Source: Flavobacteriales bacterium | GTDB lineage: Bacteria > Bacteroidota > Bacteroidia > Flavobacteriales > UBA7312 | Assembly (NCBI GenBank): GCA_016779935.1 | Contig: JADHMQ010000006.1 | Span: 1-64,000 of the forward strand | DNA length: 64,000 bases | Direction: 5' to 3' | In this document: piece by piece, positions 9,807-18,138 of the stretch | Layout of the letters: each line of letters starts with the position of its first letter | Position numbering within the stretch: position 1 is the first letter of the stretch | Notes under the pieces: model-generated | What the model was told of the DNA's origin: nothing | The model's database searches: none | The model's input: the letters and a program-made list of their open reading frames with translations, nothing else | Position numbers and translations under genes: made by a program

Positions 9807-9965
9807 CTAGCGTTTATGTCTAGTTTCATCCGAAACTGTTAATTTTTTTCTTCCTTTTAATCTTCTACTAGCTAAAACTTTACGGCCATTAGCAGATTCC
9901 ATTCTATCACGAAAACCGTGCTTGTTTCTTCTTTTTCTGTTAGAAGGCTGAAATGTTCTTTTCAT
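9807..9965 (-). CDS. rpmH: 50S ribosomal protein L34
   Basis: This 52-codon gene encodes a very basic protein starting [19 protein letters not shown], the invariant N-terminus of bacterial L34. The motif [21 protein letters not shown] follows and the protein ends in RHKR. L34 is one of the smallest proteins of the large ribosomal subunit and binds 23S rRNA. The start is fixed by the conserved MKRTFQP. A well-matched promoter is at 9991-10019 and a strong terminator at 9755-9786, so it is a single-gene transcript. The usual bacterial neighbours dnaA and rnpA are not beside it. Confidence 0.97.
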   Translation of the reverse strand: MKRTFQPSNRKRRNKHGFRDRMESANGRKVLASRRLKGRKKLTVSDETRHKR

Positions 9966-9990
9966 TGTTAACTGTTTTTGAAATGGTCTG

Positions 9991-10019
9991 CAAATCTACA
10001 ATCTTTTTTCTTTATTCAA
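9991..10019 (-). promoter_or_regulatory. Promoter of rpmH (TTG-N18-TAGATTTG)
   Basis: On the minus strand TTG (10017-10019) and TAGATTTG (9991-9998) are separated by 18 bases, close to the Bacteroidota consensus of TTG, about 19 bases, then TAnnTTTG. The box ends 25 bases before the rpmH ATG. Confidence 0.75.
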
Positions 10020-10036
10020 AGAGAATTTTTAGAAGA

Positions 10037-11371
10037 TTATTGGACTTGTATTTTATAAGTGGAGTATTTATTTTTGTTAGAAATCTTTAAAAGGTAAATT
10101 CCATTTGGTAATTCACTAGTGTTCAATATGAATTCATTTGACGAAAAACGTTCTGAAATAAGAATTTTACCAGTGTAATCTATTACTTCAAGATTTGCAT
10201 CCATAGTATTATTAGACTGAATTCTAAGCATATCAGTACATGGGTTTGGAAAAACGGAGAACACTGAATCATTAAATTCAAAAGTATTAAGTGGGTTATC
10301 GTAATTTATATCAAAAATATATAAGCCCGTTTGCATATCAGAAATTAAAATTTTTCCTGAAGGCAAAAATGGATATACTCCCCAGGCACCCATATAGCTA
10401 TCGTGATGGTCAGGCAAGAATGTATCGTAATACCCAATCAATATTGGATTAGAAGGATTTGAAATATCATGCACATACAAGCCGTCATGATAGTAAGCTG
10501 TATACAGATAATTACCATTGATTATCTGATTATGTGGAATGGAGTTTTCATCAACTTCAGAACCAAATAATGCTATGACTTCAATGTTCGAGAAATCAGT
10601 AATATCTAATATTTTCATTCTCATTCCCCATGTTTCATCTGCCATAGCGTAATACTTACCATCAGGGGTTAACCATCCAGAATGGTTATAACCTTGATCA
10701 GGATATGTTGGTAAACTTGCTAGCACTTCATGTTCTTGATTATCAATTGTAGTTTGTGAAAAATCGACTATTATAAATCCGCTATTTCCTCCATTAATGT
10801 ATGCCGTATCGTTTAGCACATAGATATCATGACAACTTAAAAGTGAGGTATTGTACAAAAATTTAGGGTCTAAAGGGTCATCAAGGGTATAAATATCTCC
10901 ATTAGTAGTATAAAGTTTTGCAGTAGCAGTATCAATGAAAATATTATGAGACCTTTCAAATAAATCTGAAGAGTCATAAACTAATGTAACTGAATCTGGC
11001 AAAGTGCTTAAATCGATAATCTGCAGAGAACTTGCCCCTTCGTCCGAAACAGCATAAAGAAAGTTATGAAAATCGTGATAATCTCTGTGTATAATTTCAG
11101 GTCCTTGAACTTTACCAGCTACAAAAGCAACTTCTGAAATAGTTTCAGTGGATGTTACATCAAAAATGTGCGTCCCAGCTGTAGAACCTATTATAGCATA
11201 CTCTCTACTGTCTACTACTACACCCCATACTTCATTGTAAGTATTATCAAAAATTTCAGAGCCTACTAAAGAATCCACGTCCCAATGAAATAGGAGTTCA
11301 ACATTTTCAGAAAGCTGTGAAAAAGAAAAACAAGGTATTAACACAAAAAATATTCTTAAAAGTAATTTCAT
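10037..11371 (-). CDS. LVIVD-repeat (choice-of-anchor B) secreted protein with T9SS sorting domain
   Basis: This 444-residue protein has a signal peptide (LLLRIFFVLIPCFSFSQ) and a body of repeated beta-strand units such as GTHIFDVTS, LQIIDLSTL, FIIVDFSQT, MKILDITDF, LYVHDISNP and LYIFDIN. These are LVIVD repeats, predicted to form a beta-propeller. The last 75 residues (VFPNP, then an ending with NGIYLLKISN and KIQVQ) are a type A sorting domain for T9SS, so the mature protein should be exported and attached to the cell surface or released. It lies one base after punA in the lpxK-punA operon, a surprising partner for a secreted propeller. Its binding target is unknown. Confidence 0.85.
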   Translation of the reverse strand: MKLLLRIFFVLIPCFSFSQLSENVELLFHWDVDSLVGSEIFDNTYNEVWGVVVDSREYAIIGSTAGTHIFDVTSTETISEVAFVAGKVQGPEIIHRDYHDFHNFLYAVSDEGASSLQIIDLSTLPDSVTLVYDSSDLFERSHNIFIDTATAKLYTTNGDIYTLDDPLDPKFLYNTSLLSCHDIYVLNDTAYINGGNSGFIIVDFSQTTIDNQEHEVLASLPTYPDQGYNHSGWLTPDGKYYAMADETWGMRMKILDITDFSNIEVIALFGSEVDENSIPHNQIINGNYLYTAYYHDGLYVHDISNPSNPILIGYYDTFLPDHHDSYMGAWGVYPFLPSGKILISDMQTGLYIFDINYDNPLNTFEFNDSVFSVFPNPCTDMLRIQSNNTMDANLEVIDYTGKILISERFSSNEFILNTSELPNGIYLLKISNKNKYSTYKIQVQ

Positions 11372-11372
11372 T

Positions 11373-12185
11373 TTAGGAGATTGTTTTGATTAATTCTTCA
11401 ATAATTAAAGTCAATTTTGGCTCAGCTACCTCTGCTACTTTTTGAATTTCTTCGTGGCTTACTTTTTTAATTTTACCTTCGATTCCTAGATCTGTAATTA
11501 CGGATATTGCAAAGCAAGGAATCTGCATATGCCTTGCAACAATTACCTCAGGAACTGTAGACATACCTACGGTATCAGAGCCAATAATTCTAAGGTATTT
11601 ATATTCGGCAGGCGTTTCAAGACATGGACCTGTTACTGCAGCATATACCCCTTCAAAAACTCTAATTCCGTTATCCTCACCAATTGATAAAGCTGTTTTT
11701 ATCATTGTTTTATCATATGTATCGCTCATATCAGGAAAACGAACACCAAATTCATCAAGGTTTGGACCAATGAGTGGACTTGGAATTAAGTTAATATGAT
11801 CATTAAGAATCATTAAATCTCCGACTTCATAATCTGGATTAACACCACCACTTGCATTAGAAATAATGAGATGTTCTATGCCAAGTTTTTTCATTACCCT
11901 AACTGGCATTGTTACTTCTTGAATGGAATAGCCTTCATAAAAATGAAAACGCCCTTGCATAGCTATAACATTAGTACCTGAAAGTTTTCCTAAAATTAAT
12001 TTTCCTTTATGTCCTTCTACCGTTGAAAGGGGGAATTGTGGAATTTCATCATAAGGTATGGTCTGTTCTATGTCTATTTTCTTTACAAGACCTCCAAGTC
12101 CTGTACCTAAAATAATACCAACTTTTGGAGTAAAAGGAATTTTATTTTCTAGAAACTGTGTTATCGAGTCGATTCTGTTCAACAT
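11373..12185 (-). CDS. punA: Purine-nucleoside phosphorylase, trimeric type
   Basis: The 270-residue enzyme splits purine nucleosides with phosphate into base and (deoxy)ribose-1-phosphate in cytoplasmic purine salvage. Seen motifs: the phosphate loop GTGLGG (27-32), GRFHFYEGY (78-86), SNASGG (109-114), GPCLETPAE (186-194, E194 matching human Glu201) and VGMSTVPE (206-213). At the base-specificity position, where human PNP has Thr242-Asn243, this protein has Thr231-Asp232. Asp here is also seen in the related MTA phosphorylases that prefer 6-aminopurines, so adenosine or methylthioadenosine may be accepted. The ATG lies 44 bases inside the end of lpxK, and no later Met is available before the conserved loop. 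Confidence 0.9.
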   Translation of the reverse strand: MLNRIDSITQFLENKIPFTPKVGIILGTGLGGLVKKIDIEQTIPYDEIPQFPLSTVEGHKGKLILGKLSGTNVIAMQGRFHFYEGYSIQEVTMPVRVMKKLGIEHLIISNASGGVNPDYEVGDLMILNDHINLIPSPLIGPNLDEFGVRFPDMSDTYDKTMIKTALSIGEDNGIRVFEGVYAAVTGPCLETPAEYKYLRIIGSDTVGMSTVPEVIVARHMQIPCFAISVITDLGIEGKIKKVSHEEIQKVAEVAEPKLTLIIEELIKTIS

Positions 12186-13197
12186 ATTTTAAGATTAAGT
12201 CATCAAAATTAGTCTTTCCTTGAAATTTCACCTCAATTGGTAAAAAAGCAATGGGAAGACCTTCAAAGTAATTTTCAAAAATACCCAATCTAGCGGCATC
12301 TTTTTCTGTTGTCAAAATTAACTTTTCTTCTGATTCAATCTTTTTAAAACAGTCAATAATTTTTAAAATGTCTCTTTTTTTGTAATGATAATGGTCTCTA
12401 TACTCAAAGTGTTCACACAGTTCGGCCTTTGAATTCACATAATCTAAAATCTTTTTCGATGATGCTATCCCCGTGAATAAAACAATTTTTTTGTTGTCAA
12501 TCATTAATTCACCTTCTCCAAAGAGACGCTTTGGGGTTAAATACTCAATGTATGAGTAACATAATTTTTGATGAAAAAATGGTGCTATTTGTTCATTCAA
12601 ACGGTATTCATCTAAAGGTAATAGTGGAAAAGGTGATTTTGTAACTACAATTATATCCGCCCTACTTGCACGTTTACTTGACTCTCTAAGATTTCCAAAT
12701 GGAATTAAATGATCATTTATGAATAGGTTATCATAAGTAGTAAGTAATATATTTAGCCCTGGTTTTACCCATCGGTGTTGATACGCATCATCTAGAACTA
12801 TTAACTCGCACTCTTCATGAATAATATTTTGAATACCAACATTTCTACTTTCAGAAACAGCTACTTTTACTTCAGGGAATTTTTTAAGCATTTGTAATGG
12901 CTCATCTCCTACATCTTTCACAAAAGAATCACTTTCCACCCATTTGAAGCCAGTAGTATCTCTTCCGTAACCTCTGCTTAATACGGCAACTTTTTTTCTG
13001 TTTTCCAATAACTTAATTATGTATTCAACATGTGGTGATTTACCACTTCCTCCCGTACACAAATTACCAACTGAAATAATTGGAACAGAATATTCTCTAG
13101 AAGAAAACAAGCCTAAATCAAAAAACAAATTTCGGAAGTATACAAAGATTCCATAAAAAAGAGTCATAGGAAGAAGGAACAATCTTAGAAATGGCAT
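12142..13197 (-). CDS. lpxK: Tetraacyldisaccharide 4'-kinase
   Basis: LpxK phosphorylates the 4' position of the lipid A disaccharide at the inner face of the cytoplasmic membrane. The 351-residue protein has an N-terminal membrane-associated helix (FLRLFLLPMTLFYGIFVYF), then GNLCTGGSGKSPHVEY near residue 43 (the P-loop with GSGKS) and SRGYGRD near 75-81. DDAYQHR near 137-143 and the later TTEKDAARL segment are also typical. Length fits the family. It starts a minus-strand operon with punA (44-base overlap) and the LVIVD protein. A TATATTTG box is found 32 bases before the ATG in the spacer shared with the divergent nif3 gene. Confidence 0.95.
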   Translation of the reverse strand: MPFLRLFLLPMTLFYGIFVYFRNLFFDLGLFSSREYSVPIISVGNLCTGGSGKSPHVEYIIKLLENRKKVAVLSRGYGRDTTGFKWVESDSFVKDVGDEPLQMLKKFPEVKVAVSESRNVGIQNIIHEECELIVLDDAYQHRWVKPGLNILLTTYDNLFINDHLIPFGNLRESSKRASRADIIVVTKSPFPLLPLDEYRLNEQIAPFFHQKLCYSYIEYLTPKRLFGEGELMIDNKKIVLFTGIASSKKILDYVNSKAELCEHFEYRDHYHYKKRDILKIIDCFKKIESEEKLILTTEKDAARLGIFENYFEGLPIAFLPIEVKFQGKTNFDDLILKYVEQNRLDNTVSRK

Positions 13198-13229
13198 ATT
13201 TATATAAGGAAATAAATTTTCAGTTTGAA

Positions 13230-13237
13230 CAAATATA
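13230..13237 (-). promoter_or_regulatory. TAnnTTTG box of lpxK operon
   Basis: The minus strand reads TATATTTG, 32 bases before the lpxK start. No clear TTG is present at the standard upstream distance, so this is a -7 element call only. Confidence 0.45.
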
Positions 13238-13253
13238 TAAATTAATTATATGT

Positions 13254-13261
13254 TATTTTTG
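13254..13261 (+). promoter_or_regulatory. TAnnTTTG box of nif3, likely leaderless
   Basis: TATTTTTG ends five bases before the nif3 ATG (13267). The nearest TTG upstream is 26 bases away, too far. If the box is used, transcription would start at or within a base or two of the start codon. Confidence 0.45.
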
Positions 13262-13266
13262 GTTTT

Positions 13267-14364
13267 ATGAAAATATATGAGATTATCAATCATCTGGAAT
13301 CAATTGCACCGCTCAGTATACAAGAAAATTACGATAATTCTGGCTTGATTGTTGGAGATAAAAGTAAGAATGTAAATACAGCTTTGATAAGTTTAGATTG
13401 TACCGAAAAAGTTGTTGAAGAAGCCATAAATAAAAATTGCGAACTTATAATTGCTCATCACCCTATTGTTTTTGAAGGCTTAAAAAAAATAACTGGCTCG
13501 AATTATATCGAACGTACTTTACTAAAAGCCATAAAAAACAATATTGCTATTTATGCTATCCACACCAATTTAGACAACATTAAGGACGGGGTTAATGGAG
13601 CTATAGCTAATAAATTAGGATTAGTTAACACAAAAATACTTAGGACTAAATCATCCTTCATAAAAAAACTTTCTGTCTATTGCCCAACAGAATCAGAACA
13701 AAGACTAAAGGAAAAATTGTGGGAATCTGGAGCTGGAAATATTGGAAATTATAGCCAATGTAGTTTCAGAAGTGAAGGGACTGGAACGTTTAAAGGAAAT
13801 GATGACAGTAATCCATCAATTGGCACTAAAAATGCTCTGCACAAAGAGAACGAAGTTAAAATTGAAATGATTCTGCCTTCATATTTGGAACATAAAATCC
13901 TTTCAGCAATGTTCGAAAATCATCCTTATGAAGAAGTGTCATATGAAATTTTCACTCTAGAAAATAAAAATCAAAACATTGGTTCAGGCATATATGGTTC
14001 TCTACCAAAATCTATGAAAAGTGAAGCATTTTTGAAGTTTATAAAAAAAGTAATGAATACCGATTGCATCAGACACACTGAAGTGTGCAAAGAAAACATT
14101 CAAACAATAGCAATTTGTGGTGGTTCTGGCTCATTTTTACTAGAGGATGCAAAAAGAATTAGCGCAGATATTTTCATCAGTTCAGATTTTAAATATCATC
14201 AATTTTTTGATGCCGATAATGAAATAATTATAGCCGATATTGGACATTATGAAAGTGAACAATTCACCAAAGAGCTTATTAGTGATATTCTTAAGAAAAA
14301 ATTTACTAAGTTTGCCACCCGTTTATCAAGTGTAAATACGAACCCTATCAATTATTTGAAATAA
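13267..14364 (+). CDS. Nif3-like dinuclear metal centre hexameric protein
   Basis: This 365-residue protein belongs to the Nif3/YbgI (DUF34) family. It starts with the family's EIINHLESIAPLSIQENYDNSGL. Metal ligands are visible: the HH of IAHHPIVF (about 66-67), His of AIHTNLDN (about 100-106), and D-x-x-H plus E of DIGHYESEQ (about 335-343). The central insert between residues 130 and 230 is the PII-like domain typical of the longer (about 370 residue) members. The biochemical role is disputed; members have been linked to metal handling and to GTP cyclohydrolase-like activity. The zinc-ribbon gene overlaps its stop by one base (TAATG), a pairing that recurs in bacteria. Confidence 0.93.
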   Translation: MKIYEIINHLESIAPLSIQENYDNSGLIVGDKSKNVNTALISLDCTEKVVEEAINKNCELIIAHHPIVFEGLKKITGSNYIERTLLKAIKNNIAIYAIHTNLDNIKDGVNGAIANKLGLVNTKILRTKSSFIKKLSVYCPTESEQRLKEKLWESGAGNIGNYSQCSFRSEGTGTFKGNDDSNPSIGTKNALHKENEVKIEMILPSYLEHKILSAMFENHPYEEVSYEIFTLENKNQNIGSGIYGSLPKSMKSEAFLKFIKKVMNTDCIRHTEVCKENIQTIAICGGSGSFLLEDAKRISADIFISSDFKYHQFFDADNEIIIADIGHYESEQFTKELISDILKKKFTKFATRLSSVNTNPINYLK

Positions 14365-15128
14365 TGGCAAAAAAGAAAGCTGTAACAACAGAATTTTCAG
14401 TTGAAGACAAACTACAAGCATTACATAAATTACAATCCATCGATTCAGAGATTGACAAGATAAGAACTGTCAGAGGTGAGTTGCCTCTTGAAGTTCAAGA
14501 TTTAGAAGATGATTTAAAAGGTCTGGAGACAAGAATCGAAAAGATTGACGCAGACATAGCCGATAAAGAAAGCTTTATTTCTAAAAGAAAATTAGCTATC
14601 AAAGAAGCTGAAGAGCTTGTAAAAAAGTACAATAAGCAACTTGAAAGCATAAAAAATAATCGTGAGTACGATTCTTTAAGTAAGGAAATCGAATTTCAAA
14701 ACTTAGAAATTGAACTTGCTAACAAAAAAATAAAAGATAATCTTTCTAAAATTGAGTTCTTAAACGAAACGAAAGCCAGTTCAACTGAGCAATACAACGA
14801 AAGAAAAGACATCTTTGAAGAAAAGAAGAAAGAGTTAGATACTATCGTTTCTGAAACAGAAAAAGACGAAAAAAGCTTATTGAAGCAATCTGATGCTGCC
14901 GAAAAAGTAGTAGACGAACGTTTATTATCAGCTTACAAAAGAATTAGAACTAATTCCAGAAATGGTTTGGCAGTAGTATCTGTTGATAGAGACGCTTGTG
15001 GTGGTTGTTTTAGTAAAATCCCTCCACAGAGACAGTTAGATATCAAAGCACATAAAAAAGTGATTGTGTGTGAACATTGTGGAAGAATCTTAATCGATTC
15101 TCAAATGTTTGAATCAGAAAAGGCATAA
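14364..15128 (+). CDS. CT398-like coiled-coil protein with C4 zinc ribbon
   Basis: The 254-residue protein is a long charged coiled-coil hairpin (about residues 20-185) followed by a C-terminal zinc ribbon: CGGC near 212-215 and CEHC near 236-239. This matches the zf-RING_7/CT398 (CdsZ) family, small cytoplasmic proteins of uncertain role that have been linked to nucleic acid binding or secretion in some species. The basic N-terminus (AKKKAV) fits nucleic-acid contact. It is translationally coupled to the nif3 gene by a TAATG junction and followed at once by a strong terminator, so the pair forms a two-gene operon. Confidence 0.88.
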   Translation: MAKKKAVTTEFSVEDKLQALHKLQSIDSEIDKIRTVRGELPLEVQDLEDDLKGLETRIEKIDADIADKESFISKRKLAIKEAEELVKKYNKQLESIKNNREYDSLSKEIEFQNLEIELANKKIKDNLSKIEFLNETKASSTEQYNERKDIFEEKKKELDTIVSETEKDEKSLLKQSDAAEKVVDERLLSAYKRIRTNSRNGLAVVSVDRDACGGCFSKIPPQRQLDIKAHKKVIVCEHCGRILIDSQMFESEKA

Positions 15129-15142
15129 TTTATTTTTTAAAC

Positions 15143-15150
15143 TAAATTTG
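15143..15150 (+). promoter_or_regulatory. TAnnTTTG box before the TPR gene
   Basis: TAAATTTG lies two bases before the 5' arm of a terminator hairpin. If active, its transcript would start inside the first arm, so the hairpin could not form in the new mRNA while still ending transcripts from upstream. No good TTG was found at the usual distance. Confidence 0.35.
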
Positions 15151-15152
15151 TA

Positions 15153-15183
15153 GGGATTCTAATTATAGAATCCCTTTTTTTTT
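15153..15183 (+). terminator. Rho-independent terminator of nif3/zinc-ribbon operon
   Basis: The inverted repeat GGGATTCTA / TAGAATCCC with a short AT loop is followed by ten T. The T run ends exactly at the ATG of the next gene (15184), leaving no room for a separate leader. Confidence 0.85.
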
Positions 15184-16659
15184 ATGCGATTTACTTTAAT
15201 TACCATATTTCATATTCTAATATTCCAATCGGCTTACGCTAGTTTTGACTGGAATTCAAACTGTAAAGAAGCATACACCAACACTATTCAGCTAAAGTTT
15301 GATAAAGCACAGCGTATTTTAGATAACGAGCGAAAACTTAACACTAGTAATTCTTTAGTCTATCTTATTGAAAACTATGCTGACTATCTTAAAATTCAGA
15401 TCAGTGAAGAAAAAAATGAATTTGATAAATTAAAATCTCTGAAAGACAGCCGTTTATCAAAAATTGAAGAGGACAAATCAGAATCTCCTTGGAAATTATA
15501 TTCTGAAGCAGAAATTCATTTACAATGGGCAGCAAATCGACTCAAGTTTGCAGAATACTTTACGGCAGCTTATGAAATCAACAAAGCCTACCGAATTCTA
15601 ATAGAAAATGACAAAAAATACCCTGACTTTTTACCCAATAAAAAAAGTCTAAGCATGTTGTATTCTCTCATAGGAAGTGTACCTAAGCATTACAATTGGA
15701 TTTTGTCCATTATTGGTATGGAAGGGAATTTAGACAACGGTTTAAATCTTATGAGAAATACTATTAATGAAATGAAAAATGATCCATCATTTTCATCTAT
15801 GGTTGAAGAAACATACTTTTTATACGCTTTTCTAAAAATGAATTTAGACAACAACCAAAATGATTTGAAAAGCCTTTTGAAAGAAATTGAAAACAGCGAC
15901 TATATTCTTCTAAATTTCGCAGCTAGTCGAATTGCCACAAAGTTAGGTCAGAATGATTTATCCATCAGTATTCTTGAAAACAGAATAAAAGGATCAGACT
16001 ACTATCCTTTTCATTATTTAGACTATTTAATCGCTGTTGGAAAACAAAATAAACTTGACTCAGACTGTATTAAATTCTTTGAAGACTACATTCAAAATTT
16101 TAGTGGTATGAATTATAAAAAATCTGCCTTGATGAAAATAAGTTGGCAGTATTTAATTGAGGGGGATGAAGTCAATTTCAAGAAATATAGAAATAAAATC
16201 AATGATGTTGGAGGACTGTATGTTGGGGCTGATAAAGAAGCACAAGATTTTTACAATAAAGAACTGATTCCTTATAAAGAACTGCTTAAAGCAAGGTTGT
16301 ATTTTGATGGTGGATATTATGAAAACTCATTACAAGAGATGGGTGCCATTAACAAACAGCTATTACAACAAGATTTACAAAACACTTTAGAATTTCACTA
16401 CCGAAAAGCTAGAGTTTACGAAAAGTTAGAAAATACTTTTGAAGCTATTCATTTTTATAAACAAACAATTGAAAAAGATAAAGGTGAAAACTTCTATTTC
16501 TCTGCTAAATCTGCTTTACAGTTGGGTTTAATCTATGAGAAAAAAGGAGATAAACAACTAGCTTCGAAATACTTTCAACGTTGTATTGAAATGAAAAATC
16601 ATTTGTACGAACAAAGTCTAAATCAAAAAGCAAAAGCTGGACTTGAACGCCTCAACTAA
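15184..16659 (+). CDS. Secreted/periplasmic TPR-repeat protein
   Basis: This 491-residue protein has a signal peptide (LITIFHILIFQSAYA, cleavage near residue 19) and an alpha-helical body rich in Tyr, Leu and charged residues. The C-terminal part, residues 400-490, shows three recognisable tetratricopeptide repeats: EFHYRKARVYEKLENTFEAI, AKSALQLGLIYEKKGDKQLA and the preceding unit. The fold suggests a protein-protein interaction scaffold in the periplasm or outer membrane. No enzymatic motif is visible. Its ATG directly abuts the T run of the preceding terminator, and its stop overlaps the convergent porin gene by four bases. Function unknown. Confidence 0.72.
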   Translation: MRFTLITIFHILIFQSAYASFDWNSNCKEAYTNTIQLKFDKAQRILDNERKLNTSNSLVYLIENYADYLKIQISEEKNEFDKLKSLKDSRLSKIEEDKSESPWKLYSEAEIHLQWAANRLKFAEYFTAAYEINKAYRILIENDKKYPDFLPNKKSLSMLYSLIGSVPKHYNWILSIIGMEGNLDNGLNLMRNTINEMKNDPSFSSMVEETYFLYAFLKMNLDNNQNDLKSLLKEIENSDYILLNFAASRIATKLGQNDLSISILENRIKGSDYYPFHYLDYLIAVGKQNKLDSDCIKFFEDYIQNFSGMNYKKSALMKISWQYLIEGDEVNFKKYRNKINDVGGLYVGADKEAQDFYNKELIPYKELLKARLYFDGGYYENSLQEMGAINKQLLQQDLQNTLEFHYRKARVYEKLENTFEAIHFYKQTIEKDKGENFYFSAKSALQLGLIYEKKGDKQLASKYFQRCIEMKNHLYEQSLNQKAKAGLERLN

Positions 16660-18131
16660 AACTTCCAACCCATAGTAAAAATCAAACTGTAAGATGTGTT
16701 TGTGGTTTTATGAGCAGGTTCAAATACAGTACTATATAGTGATTGACCTTCTGAATATTCCGAAAATACATAGGCTAAATCTATATATCTGTACTTCCCA
16801 CGCTTGCCAATACCAATGGTGTAAGATGTCTTTTCATTTCGAAATTCATCAATAGAGCCTACCATTTCATCACTGACTAGAGGATTTTGATAATATGAAT
16901 ACCCTCCTCTTATTAAAATAGGCGAAAGATTTAACTCTGCACCTAGTCTAGTATTTACCACATCTGTATAGTGATTTGAAATAATGTTTTCTTGATTGCT
17001 AAAATAGTCATAGGCATCGCCATTTAACTGCATTGTAGAATAATCAACAAACTCAACATCGGCACTCAATAAAAGCTTATCAAGAATCAATGCTGCACTA
17101 CCTATGACTTTCATTGGTGTAACTATTTCATAATCGTAAATCCCATAAGGCGATGTATAAGAATAAGCATAATCACTGTCATTTAGACTGTGTTGAGTCC
17201 TCATAGTCATTTCCCACTCATCGTGCATATCATTAAGTGTTGGAGAATGCCAAGCTAATCCTATTCTGAAATTATCATTGGCTCTATATATTGCCCCTAG
17301 CTTTAAATTAATACCACTTCCAGTAGTCATTTGATTTTCATAAACATCAAAAGATTGGACAGTAGAGTTAGTATCGGCAAAATTACGCTCGTTGTATCTT
17401 GTCTTTTTTTGGTAATTAATATTTGTAAGTCCTATTGTACCTCCCAAATAAATCTTCTCTTGATATGAGCCAGCATAACTAATAGCAAACTCACCCATCG
17501 AGCCAGAAATACTTGTTTGATTGAACTGATCTTGACCCTTTTCAACCTCTCTAAAATAGTTTCCATCATCAATCCAACCATTAGAGTCCGTTTGCAAGTC
17601 GATTAAGTCTGTATCAAAAGCACCTAACTCAAAAAATGGATCTAAATCATCAAGCATGTAACCCATAGCTGAAGCTAAATACACATCTACTAAAGATGAA
17701 TTTGAGTTGTAAGCACTTTGAATAGTATTAGAGCGAAATACCTTTGTAGTATTGTAAGCAAAGCCAAGATTTGTTCTTCTCCAATCTGAATCCTTATTGG
17801 CAGTAAGTGGAGCAACAAAACCAACAGACGGTAAATTAAAGTTGCCACTACTATTTATAATTTTATTACCCTTGTAATAAGATGTCATATCCCGACCAGA
17901 AAGGTTTAATGAATAAGCAAAATCATAGGATTGATAGACGCCTAAACCTGCTGGGTTAGTGCTCAAAACAGAAATATCTGCACCCAAAGCACCAAAGGCA
18001 TTTGCCATTGCTGCAGTTCGAGCAGTTCCAATAACATCTGATTCAGAGAAAAACAAAGCATCTTGATGCGTTTGTGCGTTCACAGTTAAAGCTGCACTTA
18101 TCAAAAATATACTGAGAATGTTTTTAGTCAT
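16656..18131 (-). CDS. OmpP1/FadL-like outer membrane transport protein
   Basis: The 491-residue protein has a signal peptide ending VNAQ and then the characteristic N-terminal plug-like segment: GTARTAAMANAFGALGADISVLSTNPAGLG (residues 34-63). The NPAG motif is the hallmark of FadL/OMPP1 beta-barrels, which move hydrophobic compounds across the outer membrane. Alternating aromatic strands continue to a C-terminal TMGWKF, ending in an aromatic residue as outer membrane barrels do. In Flavobacteriia relatives are often annotated as hemin receptors without firm evidence. The gene is seven bases downstream of the Tyr/His-rich lipoprotein gene, so the two are likely co-expressed. The substrate is unknown. 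Confidence 0.85.
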   Translation of the reverse strand: MTKNILSIFLISAALTVNAQTHQDALFFSESDVIGTARTAAMANAFGALGADISVLSTNPAGLGVYQSYDFAYSLNLSGRDMTSYYKGNKIINSSGNFNLPSVGFVAPLTANKDSDWRRTNLGFAYNTTKVFRSNTIQSAYNSNSSLVDVYLASAMGYMLDDLDPFFELGAFDTDLIDLQTDSNGWIDDGNYFREVEKGQDQFNQTSISGSMGEFAISYAGSYQEKIYLGGTIGLTNINYQKKTRYNERNFADTNSTVQSFDVYENQMTTGSGINLKLGAIYRANDNFRIGLAWHSPTLNDMHDEWEMTMRTQHSLNDSDYAYSYTSPYGIYDYEIVTPMKVIGSAALILDKLLLSADVEFVDYSTMQLNGDAYDYFSNQENIISNHYTDVVNTRLGAELNLSPILIRGGYSYYQNPLVSDEMVGSIDEFRNEKTSYTIGIGKRGKYRYIDLAYVFSEYSEGQSLYSTVFEPAHKTTNTSYSLIFTMGWKF

Positions 18132-18138
18132 AACTTAA

